The notes: generated by a model from the letters alone, not told the origin. Shown: positions 22,421-34,746, counted from the stretch's first letter. The stretch: DNA of 52,983 nucleotides from Schoenoplectus triqueter (GCA_964058805.1 CAXKVV010001851.1:1-52983), one strand, 5' to 3'. Translations and numbers: made by a program.

Positions 22421-24255
22421 TGTTAGATTTGTCTTCTAAAAGTTATTTTTGATGATTACTTTATGTTATATTTATAAATTGAATGTTGTTAATATTTTTG
22501 TTTCATGAGTTCAATATTTATATTTAGATATGTTCAAGAAAATACACTTGGTCTTGAACATCATAACTCTAAATAAGATGAATATATAACTCTAAAATGT
22601 TTACAGGTTTTGGATATTAGCAGGAACGCTAATATGCCATATAAGACTGTCGTGTTGATTAAAGTACGTTGTAGTTCTGTAAACGTTGATAAAAGATTAT
22701 CGTTTAATAACACGAATATATGAAATATTTCATATATTAAACATACCTAATAGATAAAATATTATATGGATTGTGTTTGTGTCATTAATGTTTTATCGTG
22801 TCTTTGATTCTAAGATTGAGACATGTATCTTTTTCACATGAGAAATATATAACGTAATTATTATTAAAAGCTGCTTGCAACAAACAGTGATAAAAGTAAT
22901 AGTTCTTTATATATAACTTATGCTGGGAAAATGTATATGTCAATAGTATCATTATCACTCATTAGTAATGAGAAATGATATTTTATGGGCCCCTTGGTAA
23001 AGTAAAATTATAAATGGATCAAATATAACTGAAATACAGTTATAATTTTATAATTTACTTAATGGATACCAAGAAACAATTATAATACAAAGATGACAGT
23101 CCTACTTTGTATAATAATTATAATATTATAAGACGAGGAATGAACACAAGTAATGTTAATAATAACATTACTAAAATGATCGGATTTTGTAAGTATTTGT
23201 CAAACATCTTTGTTATTTGGGTAACTGTAATGTATAGCTAGAATACCGCTTACAGTTTATGAAATAAAATATTTTATTTCATTACCAACATAACACAGAT
23301 CCTCGACATAGGTCACACCAACTGAACGGAAAATAAGAATAAATATTTTAATATATTCTATATGTACAAGATTTCATGTTGAATGAAATATAGGTACATA
23401 TAAGAGTTGTTAAAATATTATGTCACATAACATGACTTCATAGCGGGAAAAATAAATTTATTAATATGTGCATATTATGAGTATAATATAAATTTCATGT
23501 ATTATAATAATATAAATATATTATTATGAGATATAAATTTATTTAAAGCCCAAAGCCCAATATAATTTATTAAACAAATAAAGAGATAGAGAAGAGATCA
23601 TAATTATGACCACAAATTCGGATCAGATTTTAAGGCTATTTTGAACTAGCATTTGAAAGGGCAAAAGGTAACCAATCTGGATAAATGATCTATGAAAATC
23701 ATAGCCCTCAGAGTGTAGAATCCAACAGTGAAGATTTGAGCTCGTTTGGAGTTCTCTAAAGGAAGTTATGACAATTTTAGTGATGAAAGGTCAGTAGTTA
23801 ATGTGTCATTTCGTATTCAGTTCAAATCTTAATTGTTGTACGAATTTGATGAGTTTTTGAACTGATATTTGGAGTCTATAAATATTATATCTGGCCATAC
23901 ATTATGTGGTTATAATTTTTAACTCAGTTTTTCTCTCTTCGTCTAAATATTTGCTAAATAATTGACGATTAAACAATCGATCAAATAACGAGTGATAAAG
24001 CTAAGAGCAGACGAAGAGGATGCTAGCACGGACTCGACACCGTTGTCTTGTTTTGGATTTAAGGTGAACTGAAGGGGAATAGAGCTACGTTAAAGACCAT
24101 AAGTATAGTATCACAATCTCTCTTGTAGGTACATGTGTGATTGTGATTTGTGATACAAATAAATAAGAAAATGTTAGTAATAATAAACCGATCCTAGATG
24201 TTTATTGGACCAAAAAATTTTAATTTTTACCCAATTCGCATCATGAAATCCTTCA
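22421..24255. mobile_element. Solo LTR (1835 bp, TSD AAAGG), nested in the GATAA element
   Basis: Starts tgttagattt and ends ccttca. A 5-bp direct repeat, aaagg, lies at 22416-22420 and 24256-24260. The sequence is a diverged relative of 41990-44076. Shared landmarks in the same order are 'ggattgtgtttgtgtcattaatgtttt' against 'ggaattgtgttcgtgtcattaatgtttt', 'gggcccctt', and 'accaacataacac.gatcct' followed by 'ggtcacacc'. A TATA-like 'tctataaata' occurs at about 23875. No internal coding region remains, as expected after LTR-LTR recombination. Confidence 0.82.
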
Positions 24256-24260
24256 AAAGG

Positions 24261-25459
24261 TTCTACTGCATTAGTTCTTGGTTTAACCCCTTTCACCAGT
24301 AAAGACAGTGGGAAAACCCTTCAGAGGGAGAGACACAAATAAATTTTCACCTAATATAAATAAAAAACTCAAGTCAAATTAGTGCCAACATTGTCCTCGA
24401 GTTATTATAGAGATTCATTGGGCACTATTTTTAGCTACCTGGAGTTATTTGTCTCAAGTATCATGATGATAGCATAATAAAATGGTTAAGATGTCACTCA
24501 ATTTTTGATCTGTATCGAATTTCCATTGTTGTAAAATCAAAACTGATAATCGCTCTGTTGAAGGATAAGGCAATCAGGTGGTCTGTTGGATGTTCATCTT
24601 GTTGTAACAATAACTTTGAAGGGGAAAAATTGTAATATTTTAGCAAAAATTTTATACTGTAAAGGGCAAGTATTTCACTTGGGGTGGAATTCATCAAGTG
24701 AACTCTCAATGTTATATGATTGGTGGTGTGAGAATCTAATGGTAAGCAAGCGTGACAATAGTCCCCAAAATAAGAGTGACCATGTTAATTTTGTAAGGAG
24801 TCTGGTAATTCTAAATGGTAGATGAGAATTGAATAAAAAGCTATTTATAATAGTTCTTTCATGGACTGCAAGTCAAATAAAGGGATAAATGTGAGTAAAC
24901 CTTACAACCAAATGACAATCCAAAAGAACACTCAAACAACAGTTATGCTACTACTATAGTGGTACAATCTAGTTATTCCTACAAATATAGGTACAAGTAA
25001 ATTGGTATAACCATAGCATCGAGTTTTCACTATTAAGGAGCATCATGCCAAGAATAAAAATTAGGTAAAGCAACAATATAATTTTGATGATATGCCTACA
25101 AGAGGAGACAACTCTAAGAAAGGAAAACAGATCATGATGTCTGGTGAGTAATATGATTTATCGCGAGAAAATAATTTTTAGTTCTCTTGATTGTAGCTCA
25201 ATTGATAGAGGGATTACAAAACTTCAAATGAAATAATAATGATGAGTCTAAATTGAAGGTTAGAGCACTGTTAGCTTTGACACTAATGGTGGAAGTTGTG
25301 CCAGTAATGGCCTAAATAGAAGAAGGGGGCAAAAAAATGTAAAGGTAAGAATGTATCTTTGAAGAAGATTATCATAGTTTCAGTGTAAATTTTTAGTGAA
25401 CTGGAAGCTTGAGGATGAGTTTTTTTTTGTTAAGGGAAGGGTATTGTCATGTACTAATA
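24261..25459. other. 3' internal region of the GATAA element
   Basis: About 1.2 kb separates the nested solo LTR from the 3' LTR. No pol motifs are seen. The region includes the polypurine-like stretch just before the 3' LTR. Confidence 0.6.
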
Positions 25460-25938
25460 TGGCACAAAGAGGTGATGGGGGGAGGGATTGATTTCAAATG
25501 GGCTAGATCAGGTGTGAAAGAATGTTGGATTGGGATAAATGACAATTGGAGAACGACCCAATTTCCCAACAAAACATATCAGAAGAATAAACACATTAGA
25601 GTCATAAAAGATCTAGATGGGATAGCAGAAGTTGGTTACTCTCCAGGTGATGGTTGACTGTCAGGAGAACTATAGTGATTCTATCTCATTTACTTTTATA
25701 ATTTACTAATTACTGTTGTAATTTATTTTTCTTTTAAATAGGCGGTCTGTGCCTTTTCTATGCTTTGTTGAATGAATTGATGAAACTTTATTTTAAAACT
25801 CTTATTTTTTGTATCTTCTTCATCACCATTGGTGTTTATTCAATAAAACTCATTCTAATCCCAATTAGTTATGTTTTACTTCAATTTCTCTCAATTGCTT
25901 CCACTATATTTTGTAATTAATCAATCAAAGTCATTACA
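25460..25938 (+). repeat. 3' LTR of the GATAA element
   Basis: This is 479 bp and pairs with the 5' LTR. It ends cattaca and is followed by the target duplication gataa. The open frame across its left part (25409-25657) is a by-product of LTR sequence. Confidence 0.93.
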
Positions 25939-25943
25939 GATAA

Positions 25944-28900
25944 TGATTCAAGGAGTTCTCATCTTGATATATTCTAAATCAACTTAAGAAATTATTTTTC
26001 AAAGCAAATTTATGTCAAGATACATGATTAAAAATCTCTTGTATCACATGATATAAGTGAATAATTCAGTCAGCGATTCCACTCAAGTAATGAGTCGCTT
26101 TGATCTAAAAATCATATAAGCAGAAGGACAAGGAACAAGTGCATATAGAAATATCAGATTAATAGATTTTCAATATTCTCATAGCCAAGATTGAAAGTTG
26201 TTAGAATCAGATGACCTTTAATAATGCTATAGTGTGCTACAGTACACATAAATTGAGGACACAAGAGATGATAAAAACTGAAGTGTATTAATATGAATTC
26301 TGAAGAGTACATACAATAATCCATATTATAATTCTTTTATAACAAACATAACATCTTAAATTAGCGTATAATTGAAGAGAACAATCTTAATTTCAACAAC
26401 TTATTTCTTAAACAACAATCCTAATTTGCAGCAGCTAAAAATAAACTTTCTAAAATACACAAGATATTCCTCTTTAATATAACCTACAAAATTTAGCCTG
26501 CTATCTATGACAACCTGATAAAATTAGTCTGCTACAAATAGATGATGAGATGAGAGGCATATCAAACAGTTTCATCTGATGTTCCTTAAAATATTAGAGA
26601 AGAATATATATATTTTAGATATTTAAAACTTAGGAATATCTCGACTTCATCAGGTATATTTGTCATTGATGCAGTTTTTGTTGTCTTCAAATTTATTTAA
26701 TTACTTAATCATAAGATCATATCTATAGAATATATGAAGCCATGGATGGGACAGAGAAAGAAAGACTAGATGGGCGTAAATCCAAAAGTAATTTGAAAAG
26801 ATATGTTATGCCTACCTCAAAAGAGTTATAATAGAAATCACATACTTTGTTCCCTATGTTTTAGTTGTATTATCTTTATTATTCAAGTATGGACATTGAT
26901 AGTTAAGTCATTGAGATCATGTATAATTCTTATAATAAAGACGATTTATTAGATATTTTGCTATGGAGCTTTTAAGGAGTGCCTTGAAGTCTCATCTAGT
27001 GTCATAAAAGAATGAAAAATAAAAAGGAATGGGAAGGTACCTTTAAATGAATGTCTATATTCTCTTTGAAAGTGCATCTTTTATATAAAAAAAATGTAGA
27101 TTGATCTCTTTAAAGTTTTTTGAAACTCAAATATTGGTCTTTTTGATAAAAAGTTTTTAGTTTTATTTTCTTTTTAATTCAAGAATCTTTTTAAAATTTT
27201 AGGATTAAAATGTATATTGATTTAAAAGTTTAAAGTCTTATTTGATATTAATTAAATTTGAAGGTTTATTTTTTTTTGAAAAAAAAGAACTAAAAGACTA
27301 ATTTGGGCCTTCCAAGAATTCTAAGAACTAATTTGATGCCAATAAAATTTTAAAGATTAACTTTATTTTTCTAACAAAGTTTAGAGATCAAAATATCAAA
27401 TGATAAATTCTCCCAAGATTAAACATGAAAATTATTTTTTCTTAACATATTTGTCTAGTAAAATACTTATGATGTCATATATTAAATTAATTATTATTAT
27501 TATTTAATACAATATTTAATTACTTTGCTGTCATAAAACACTAATATTCTAAAATAATTTAATAGTTTTCTGATGTAGTAGGCGAAAAGCATACTATAAT
27601 TTTTATTAAATCAAATAAAAAAATTGATACATATTAGAAGAAGAAAAAAAGACAAAAAGAAGAGAAAGAGAAGTACACACATATCCCGTAAACAAACAGT
27701 AAATAAAAGGATAGTTGTGGGCTTGATTCTTAAACCGACCTGATGTGAGCATAATGATAGTCTGAGTTCTAAATGGGAGTCCATACATCTATGAGGAATA
27801 TGTGAGGATGGGGCGGAGGTGAGCGGAGCTGAAGTAGGCAATGAGGTGGTGATGGATGGAGAGAGTTTGTGTGAGTTAAGCCAATGAAGAGAGGAACATC
27901 TGAAGATGTGGATGTGGTGTACTGAGTCGAAGTAGGCAATAAGGTGAACCACTAGGACGAGGTAACAACATAAAGGTGTTGGTTCAATCCTAGGACACCA
28001 AATAACAGAAGGGTGCGAGGCTCGGCCATCGTCCTGAAAGGAAAAAAAAGGTGTGGCCCACTTGGCTGGAAAGAAGGAAAGGAAAAAAGAAAAGGTGTTA
28101 TCAGATTATTAGGTGAAAGCAACAAGGGACTGTAGCACAATTAATTGTGTGCGCAAGCAGCTGCATGCGCGATCAGGTCATACACGGATCTGACCATATT
28201 AGGTTAGGTAGGGTCAGGGGAGTTGGGCATTTTGGGTTTGGGTGCACGGTTTGAGAAGGAACAACTTAGCAAGGGGTGAGGGGAAGAAAAAGAGGTAGAG
28301 ATTGTGCTCGCTGGCGGTCCTTACGGTGGTGGCGGGGCATATCCTTTTCTTGATGTTGGATTTAGGGTTTAGGAAAACCTAGTGGTGAAAGACAAGCAAG
28401 AAATCCTAGATCGACGAGGGTGAGAGAGAGCGGAAAACCATAGATCAAATGTTAGTGGTGGCAGTGGAAGAGGGCAAAAAATTCGCAAGTGATGACAGTA
28501 AAATCCTAAATTTGCTTGCACTTTAGAGATGACGAGACCGAAGACGAAGATGTGATTAGAGGAAGAGAAAAAGAGAATGAGGTGAAAGATGGCAGACAAA
28601 AGGAGATGAAGGTGGGAGGAGTCTAGCAGCACACCTCCTTGATTCTTTGAATCAGAAATTTTTTTCTTAGATGTGAGATTTTACTAATATTATTTATTTT
28701 ATTTTAACTTGTTTGATGTTAGTTGAGAGAATTTTTTGGATCAGATATATGGGTCAAATTGGACCATGAACTAATGAATTTTTTTGTCTATCCTTTAAAA
28801 ATAAAAACAATAAATATATTTAGATATAAAAATAAATAATAAAATTATCATATATTTATAGTGAATGCTGCTATCACGGATGAAAAATAATGAAAATTGG

Positions 28901-29308
28901 TAAGTATCCGATTATGACTGTTATGGTCATTGTTCATCATAAAGTGGCCAATGACGACAGCGGTTAGTCTCTGCGATCATAACTAGATACTTAATACTTT
29001 TTATGATTTTTTTTATCTTTATGAATTTTCGTTTATAACTATTGTGGTTAAATTGAATTTTGAAAATAATCATAAAATATTTTTTTATTCATTTTTAAAC
29101 AGAATATGCTTATTATCGTTATTTTTAATGGACAACGAAAAGAATTCGAAGAAATGATTAACACCATAACACGTCTAACAAAAAAAATTGTCACGTCAGT
29201 ACTGTTTCACATGTCATTGCACACTTGAACCATCTCTTTCGAAACATGCCTCGTAAGAGATAAAATGCGATATGCTTCTTCTTTTGAGTGAAGAAGGAGA
29301 TAAAAGCG
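25944..29308. other. Intergenic region with decayed repeats; OR promoter at the right end
   Basis: 25944-27590 is AT-rich, and 27060-27400 repeats the 'agagatcaa/ctaatttgg' theme of the element at 14063-14537. 27640-28640 is purine-rich on the plus strand and less AT-rich; its long minus-strand open frames are Ser/His/Leu-rich, resemble no family I know and look like compositional artefacts. The OR promoter must lie in the last few hundred bases before 29309; no element could be fixed. Confidence 0.5.
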
Positions 29309-32264
29309 ATGGGTTCAACTTCTTTCCTCCCCGTTCCCAGCAAGGCTCTCCATGGCGGCCTCTCGCGAGCAACGTGGAAGTTCTCCCACGCTATCCCTGC
29401 ACGTGCAAGGCACATGCAATGCTCTTCCCGTGACTATTCCAGACCCGCGCCTGATAATTCCTCCAGGTCTCTTAGCTCACCCCATTCCAGTGATTTACTT
29501 CTTATCCAGTTGGGCTAGTTTGGCTCTGGGACTTGGAGGGGAGAATGAGTTGGGAAAAACCCAACAAACTGAATGTACTACAAAAGTCATTAAATTTAGC
29601 AGGATTATGCTTTTATCTAATTCGCACTAGGAAATTTGGGGCAATTTGTGTTGATTCGGGAGGAAACACCAAATTTGTTGGACCATTTAATCTATGGATA
29701 AGAAAATACTATGGTTCTTTTTTTGGGGGTTTTTGAACAGCTTTTGCATAATAGAAGGTCCAGAAACCGTACAGGATTTCATGCAGTTGCAGGTGCAAGA
29801 GATTCGTGACAACATTAGAAGTCGCAGGAATAAAATTTTCCTTCTTATGGAAGAGGTAACTTCTAATTGTTTCGATATGCCACCTACCATTACTTGTTTG
29901 GTTCCATTCATGGTGGATTAACTTGACAATAATTGCAATGAAGCTTCAAATAATGGCCAAATTTTGTTCAAAAATAGGAAAATATTTTATAAACATGTCA
30001 TTATCATTATAAACAGTTGTGTACTAAACTTATGCTATATTAGTGTTTTCTGACATTCTGTCAAGTGTATTCAATACAAAGATCATTGCAAACTTAAAAA
30101 AAAGAAGAATAAAGATAAACTTGCATCAAATTTGATTACATCAATACGTGCAGTGTAATTCACCTACTAACTGTTAGATTTCAAAATTAAAAGTTATGTC
30201 TTGTTATTGTCAACTGTCAAGTCACATTGCCAATGAATTTCTATTCTATTACAATCTAATATTCTTTTTTCTCAAATTGTTTAGATTTTTATACAAGCTA
30301 TGGTATGTTTAAGTGAAGGATTGTGATGCAATGATGTGCATTCACCCTAGAAATTAATGTGTTTTGTTTGTCAGGAGTTACAGGTAGATCACCTATTGCA
30401 AACTTAACATTTGGTAGTATCTAAACCCATGGAACACTATACACAGATAAATTACAGAGAAAAAAGTACCTGTAATTGTTGTAAATCGTAGAAATAGCAG
30501 GTAATTCATATTTTCTCTTTACTGTTCTTGTTTCACGGTTGTAAATATAAAACTTATGAATGCACTTTGTGTGGGCTCTGACAATAATATTCTAATAAAT
30601 AGCTGTAGTGAAGCATGTATAAGTTGTCCCGATTAATTAGTAAGGTGTATTCTGTACAACATACATACTGTTTCTTTATTACGTTATCTGTGCCTCCACC
30701 TGTCAGGTGAGGAGACTACGTGTACAGCAGCGTATAAAGAGTGCTGAATCTTCTTTGAATAGAACTGAAGAAAGTGATGAGATGCTCGACATACCGTCAA
30801 CTATTCCATTTTTTCCTAATATGGTCATTGTCTGCTCTCTTTTTGGGGTTTATTTTACATAAATTAAATCTTCACCCAGTGGTGGCTTGAACTCGTGAGG
30901 TCTTTGAAGTCATCTGAGTACCTTATGCCTGAGCTACTAGGCATTGGCCAATGGCCATGACCATATTTTTAACAGAAAAAAAACTAAGCTGCTCATCTAA
31001 CCCATTTTTATGTTTAATGTCCTTGCTGAATCAGACCACAAAAACTTTGAGGCAGCTCTATCTGACGTCATTCAGTTTCATATCAGGAATAATAGTCTTT
31101 GGTGGTCTGGTGGCTCCTGTTGTAAGTCATTGCACCCTTTGATTTATATAGCTATGTTTATCTTACCACCTCTCATTGTATCTATGACTTGTTTTAGAAA
31201 GTGGTCTGAATGTACGAATTATGTAATAAAATTTTCATGCATAATTATGCCAGCTTGAATATCTGGAGATCTAAGCGTGAAATTTTTTGTTGCTGATCAT
31301 TTCTCATTTCTTTCTAATGCTTGCTTGAAATCTTATATTATTGGACAGCTTGAATTAAAACTAGGGTTGGGTGGCACCTCATATGAAGATTTTATTCGGA
31401 ACTTGCATCTACCTACCCAATTAAGGTAATTCCACAATGGGACCTCTACCTTCTGCTATTAAAAAGAACACACGGGCTTAAGACTTCAAATTGTAAATCA
31501 GATTTATCAAGGACTTTGATTTTAGGATGAAAAAGATTATAGAGGAACATAAAACAAAGGAGCAGCAATAATATGCATATCCATTTTTATTTCTATGTGG
31601 TACAGTCAGGTGGACCCAATTGTAGCTTCCTTTTCAGGTGGCGCTGTTGGTGTAATATCTGCCTTAATGCTGCTTGAAGCTAACAATGTGAAACAACAAG
31701 AGAAGAAGCGATGCAAATATTGCCATGGCACTGGTAAGGATTAAGTGCTAATTATCAATCTTTTCAATCCCTGTGATGTACATTATGTTCATAATTAGGT
31801 CTGTACTCTGTACAATGTATTAATTTATAGAAACATGCCAAATTCATGCAAAATTTGACTATTTTACTGATATTGCAGTTTACTAATAAATTTTCTGACA
31901 CATGTATAAATTGTATATGTAAACCGGTTATTGATGTAGGATACTTGGCATGTGCAAGATGTTCTGCAAGTGGCATGATTTTGAGTATAAAACCGGTTTC
32001 AATTAGGGAAGGCCACAGCTACCCCTTCCAACCTCCCTCTATGAGCAGGTGTCCTAACTGCTCTGGCGCTGGAAAGGTATTTGTATTCTTCATTCCTTCA
32101 TTACTTGTTTGTTTCAAATAATAATGACCCAATTGAACTATCAGGTGTTTTATTAAGTTCTTATTTTGTGGATATTACTTTGCTAGGTGATGTGCCCAAC
32201 ATGTCTGTGCACAGGAATGGCCATGGCTAGTGAGCATGATCTGCGTATCGATCCCTTTGATTAA
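29309..32264 (+). CDS. OR: ORANGE (OR/OR-like) plastid DnaJ-type zinc-finger protein
   Basis: OR is a plastid membrane chaperone that holds phytoene synthase stable and promotes chromoplast formation. Eight exons: 29309-29466, 29741-29855, 30707-30823, 31035-31121, 31349-31425, 31606-31733, 31940-32076, 32187-32264. They join in phase to 298 residues (family about 305). The N-terminal ~50 residues are Ser/Arg/Ala-rich, fitting a transit peptide. Then follow FCIIEGPETVQDF, NIRSRRNKIFLLMEE-VRRLRVQQRIK, membrane segment 1 (about 137-159, SFISGIIVFGGLVAP), LELKLGLGGTSYEDFI, segment 2 (about 188-206, SFSGGAVGVISALMLLE) and four CxxCxxxG units (CKYCHGTG, CARCSASG, CPNCSGAG, CPTCLCTG) ending SEHDLRIDPFD. 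There is no J domain, as usual for OR. An in-frame ATG at 29288 would add 7 residues. The split between OR and OR-like paralogues cannot be settled from this alone. Confidence 0.94.
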
Positions 32265-32695
32265 ACTACACCAAAATGATCTTGTTGCCTTTTTGGTCTG
32301 ATTATGGTGCGCTATAATATGCCTAACTGCTTGTTGAGCTCTTGTTATGCTCTGTGGTTATTTTTATATTTTCTTCTTCGTTTTGATTTTGTCAGACAAG
32401 TAATCTTAAAATAATATGTATTTTGTTTTTACAAGAGGAACGATAGTTACTATGAATATGCAGTCTTAAAGCGGGCATGAAAAGAGTTTGTATGAAACAA
32501 TTACCTGGGTTGCTAGAGAAACTGTATTGAATATCAATTGCACGATTGCCCCCGCTCTACCCTCTTTCGTTTGGGAATGCTGAACCAGTGGAGAGCCACG
32601 GATTAACAGTTGGGCTGAAAGGCAAAGAGGGATGGGTTTATGCTATGCTCTAGTTTCATAACTATATAATATATATAATTTTTTTAAACAGGAAT

Positions 32696-32698
<3 letters not shown>
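32265..32698. other. OR 3' region and spacer before tRNA-Leu
   Basis: Contains the expected OR 3' UTR (T-rich, with AATAAT-like motifs near 32410). No other gene is seen. Confidence 0.5.

Positions 32699-32778
<80 letters not shown>
32699..32778 (+). tRNA. tRNA-Leu (anticodon UAG)
   Basis: This is an 80-nt cloverleaf without an intron. The 7-bp acceptor stem pairs GACAGTT with AGCTGTC (one G-U), followed by discriminator A. The A box reads tggccgagtgg and the B box ggttcaaatcc. The anticodon arm is CCAGA-TTTAGGC-TCTGG with anticodon TAG, reading CUA. The long variable arm marks a class II (Leu) tRNA. A T4 run at 32782-32785 can terminate Pol III. Confidence 0.95.
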
Positions 32779-32779
<1 letters not shown>

Positions 32780-33130
32780 TATTTTACGTCGCACGCCCTC
32801 TTTTGAGTTCTATTGTATTATTTGATAAGATGAATATGGGTAGATTTTCTTCGTTAACTAAATAGATATGAGTATGATAATGTGGATAAAGATTATTTTG
32901 TAATCATTACTTTATAGAATAAATTATTAAAAAAAAAATATTTTTTAGATACTAGATTAATTATTTTGAGTCTTGTGAATTAATTTTTTTTAACATAGAA
33001 AGTTAAAATTATTTAATTATAATTTATATTTTAATTTTTTATTAGCAAAATAGACCTGGGTTGAGTTGTTGCTTAAAGCACCAAGTCTCGAGTTTTGAGG
33101 GTCATCACTGTGAACTAGAGAGTTTATAGC
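32779..33130. repeat. Dispersed AT-rich repeat, copy 2, and spacer
   Basis: 32830-33055 resembles 2860-3310 in the same orientation (shared 'gtcttgtgaattaatt' and the following AT-rich block). No coding potential is seen. Confidence 0.45.
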
Positions 33131-33133
33131 ACT

Positions 33134-33862
33134 ATTATAAAAACCGGACCCGGACCTCTTTCCGGTTTGTATTATTGAACCGGGTACAAACCGGGTTAAT
33201 TAGCCGGTTTTCAAAAAAAACCTGAGACTTGTTATTTAAAAGGAACCGGTTTAAATGCCTTTTATACCTCCTTTTATTCTCTGCATTTATTATGAGAGAG
33301 AAATTGAGTACCTACGGATTATAAGTGGTGCAGCCTCCTATGGAGATAACAAATTGAGCTATATTTTTTTTTGATATGAAATTTACACTAAAATCCATAA
33401 AATGCTAGAATTACATTTAAAGTGTAGGTTGTATGTATAATTGTATAATCTATAATTTTTTTTAATGTTCACTTTTTTCTAAAGAAAAATATTTTACCTT
33501 ATGTTATTATTTTAAGGAAATTTTCTCAAAGCATGTGTTTCTGAACTATTAACATTTATTATTACTTCTTTTATTATTATAAAATAACTAACAATTATCA
33601 AATAAAAATTCAAAATCTTTATATTATGATGATAATATCAATGTTTTGATTTATCTAAGTAAAATCATTTTTAAATTCACTTACGGTTCCAGTCCTGTAT
33701 TTGTCATCAAATACATAAAATACTATAATATAATAATTCCTATATTTAATAGATATATAAGTATCTAAAAATCAGCGGTCAAACTGATTGAACCAACGGT
33801 CGAACCAGTGAACTATTGATCCAAAACTTAACCGGGTCGATGTCCGGTTCGGTTCTGATAAC
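33134..33862. mobile_element. Probable hAT-type MITE with CCGG-rich termini
   Basis: The left end (ttataaaaaccggacccgga, from about 33134) and the right end (tccggttcggttctgataac, to about 33862) are imperfect inverse repeats, and further 'accgg/ccggtt' motifs crowd both ends while the interior is AT-rich and non-coding. This layout is common for small hAT derivatives. No target duplication was identified. Confidence 0.45.
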
Positions 33863-33866
33863 ATTT

Positions 33867-33897
33867 GTTTATAGGAACAACTTTAATGTTGCATACC

Positions 33898-33933
<36 letters not shown>

Positions 33934-34403
33934 CTTATGGTGTTTTGCAAAGCAAAAAACCGTTATTACTTCGGGGTGAGATTTTATATCTTGAGGTCTC
34001 AAATGGTTAATCTAAGTTGCTCAATAATTTCTTCATATAAATTTTTGTAGGATATTAAATTTTATATTTTTTTTGAGCTTTCTAACTATTTTTAAAATTA
34101 TTTTAAAAAAAATCCTGAAATAGACTATTTTCTTATGTTAAACATGGCTGTTTTTAAAAAAATAATTTAAAAAATAGTTAGAAAACTCAAAAAATCATGA
34201 AAATTAATATCCTATAATATTTTTACATGAAGAAATCATTGAGCAACTTAGATTGACCATTTGAGACCTCGGAATATGAAATCTCACCCCGAAACAATAA
34301 CGGTTTTTTGCTTTACAAAGCACCATAAGCTATCTCTCTCTGTATATATAATAAAAGAATCAAATGTATTTAATTTGCCGTAAGAGTTTATAGGAACAAC
34401 TTT
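33867..34403. repeat. 18-bp direct repeat flanking the palindrome
   Basis: gtttataggaacaacttt occurs at 33867-33884 and at 34386-34403, in the same orientation, on either side of the palindrome and its microsatellite flanks. It may be a duplication made at insertion or the remains of another element. Confidence 0.7.
33932..34331. mobile_element. Near-perfect palindrome (foldback element, arms ~185 bp)
   Basis: The left arm from 33932 (agcttatggtg...) and the right arm ending 34331 (...caccataagct) are reverse complements for about 185 bp with few mismatches, around a spacer of roughly 30 bp near 34118-34145. Matched blocks include 'caaaaaaccgtta' and 'gaggtctcaaatggt' in the left arm against their complements in the right. 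TA/GA-rich microsatellite flanks (33896-33931 and 34332-34348) extend the symmetry. No ORF is present. A transcript would fold into a long hairpin. Confidence 0.85.
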
Positions 34404-34746
34404 GATTTTGACGACTCATGCTGCTTAATTAATTTCCTTAAGTGAATGCTGCCGCTAAAAAAAATGCACAGATCTATGTTATAAAATAGAAATATTTGAA
34501 TTTATTAGCGTGTTATACAAATAAAGAATTTGAATTTATTATGATAAAATGAGTTAAAACTCATATATGAGTGACCAAAGATATCAAATATGATACTCGT
34601 TGAAATATATGGGCAACAGGTCTCATATTTTTTGGAAGAAATTCACTTAATAAATAAATGGATATATATGAATCAAATTACAAAAACCTTCATACAAAAA
34701 CCAAATAATTTTCGAATAACGCTCGTACAATTTTCATATATTATAC

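Larger units (their letters stand above)
20765..25938 (+). mobile_element. LTR retrotransposon, non-autonomous, TSD GATAA
   Basis: Two similar terminal repeats, 20765-21247 (483 bp) and 25460-25938 (479 bp), both start tggcacaaagagg and end in cattata or cattaca. A perfect 5-bp duplication, gataa, flanks the element (20760-20764 and 25939-25943). Two bases after the 5' LTR is the primer binding site tggtatcagagc (21250-21261), complementary to the 3' end of initiator tRNA-Met. Upstream of the 3' LTR is a gcttgaggatgag...aagggaaggg segment (25408-25442) resembling the polypurine region of plant gypsy elements. The interior, after removing a nested solo LTR, is only about 2.4 kb and encodes a gag-like relic but no protease, RT, RNase H or integrase. 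The plus orientation is set by the PBS. Confidence 0.93.

Noticed and set aside
25409..25657. 82-codon plus-strand ORF
   Set aside because: Lies across the start of the 3' LTR; LTR sequence, not a gene.
20765..25938. Possibility that the GATAA element is a pararetrovirus copy
   Set aside because: It has paired LTRs, a tRNA-Met primer site and a 5-bp target duplication, all features of an LTR retrotransposon, and no viral genes.
27611..28632. Several minus-strand ORFs rich in Ser, Leu and Phe
   Set aside because: Compositional effect of a purine-rich plus strand; no motifs, no splice structure, no known family.
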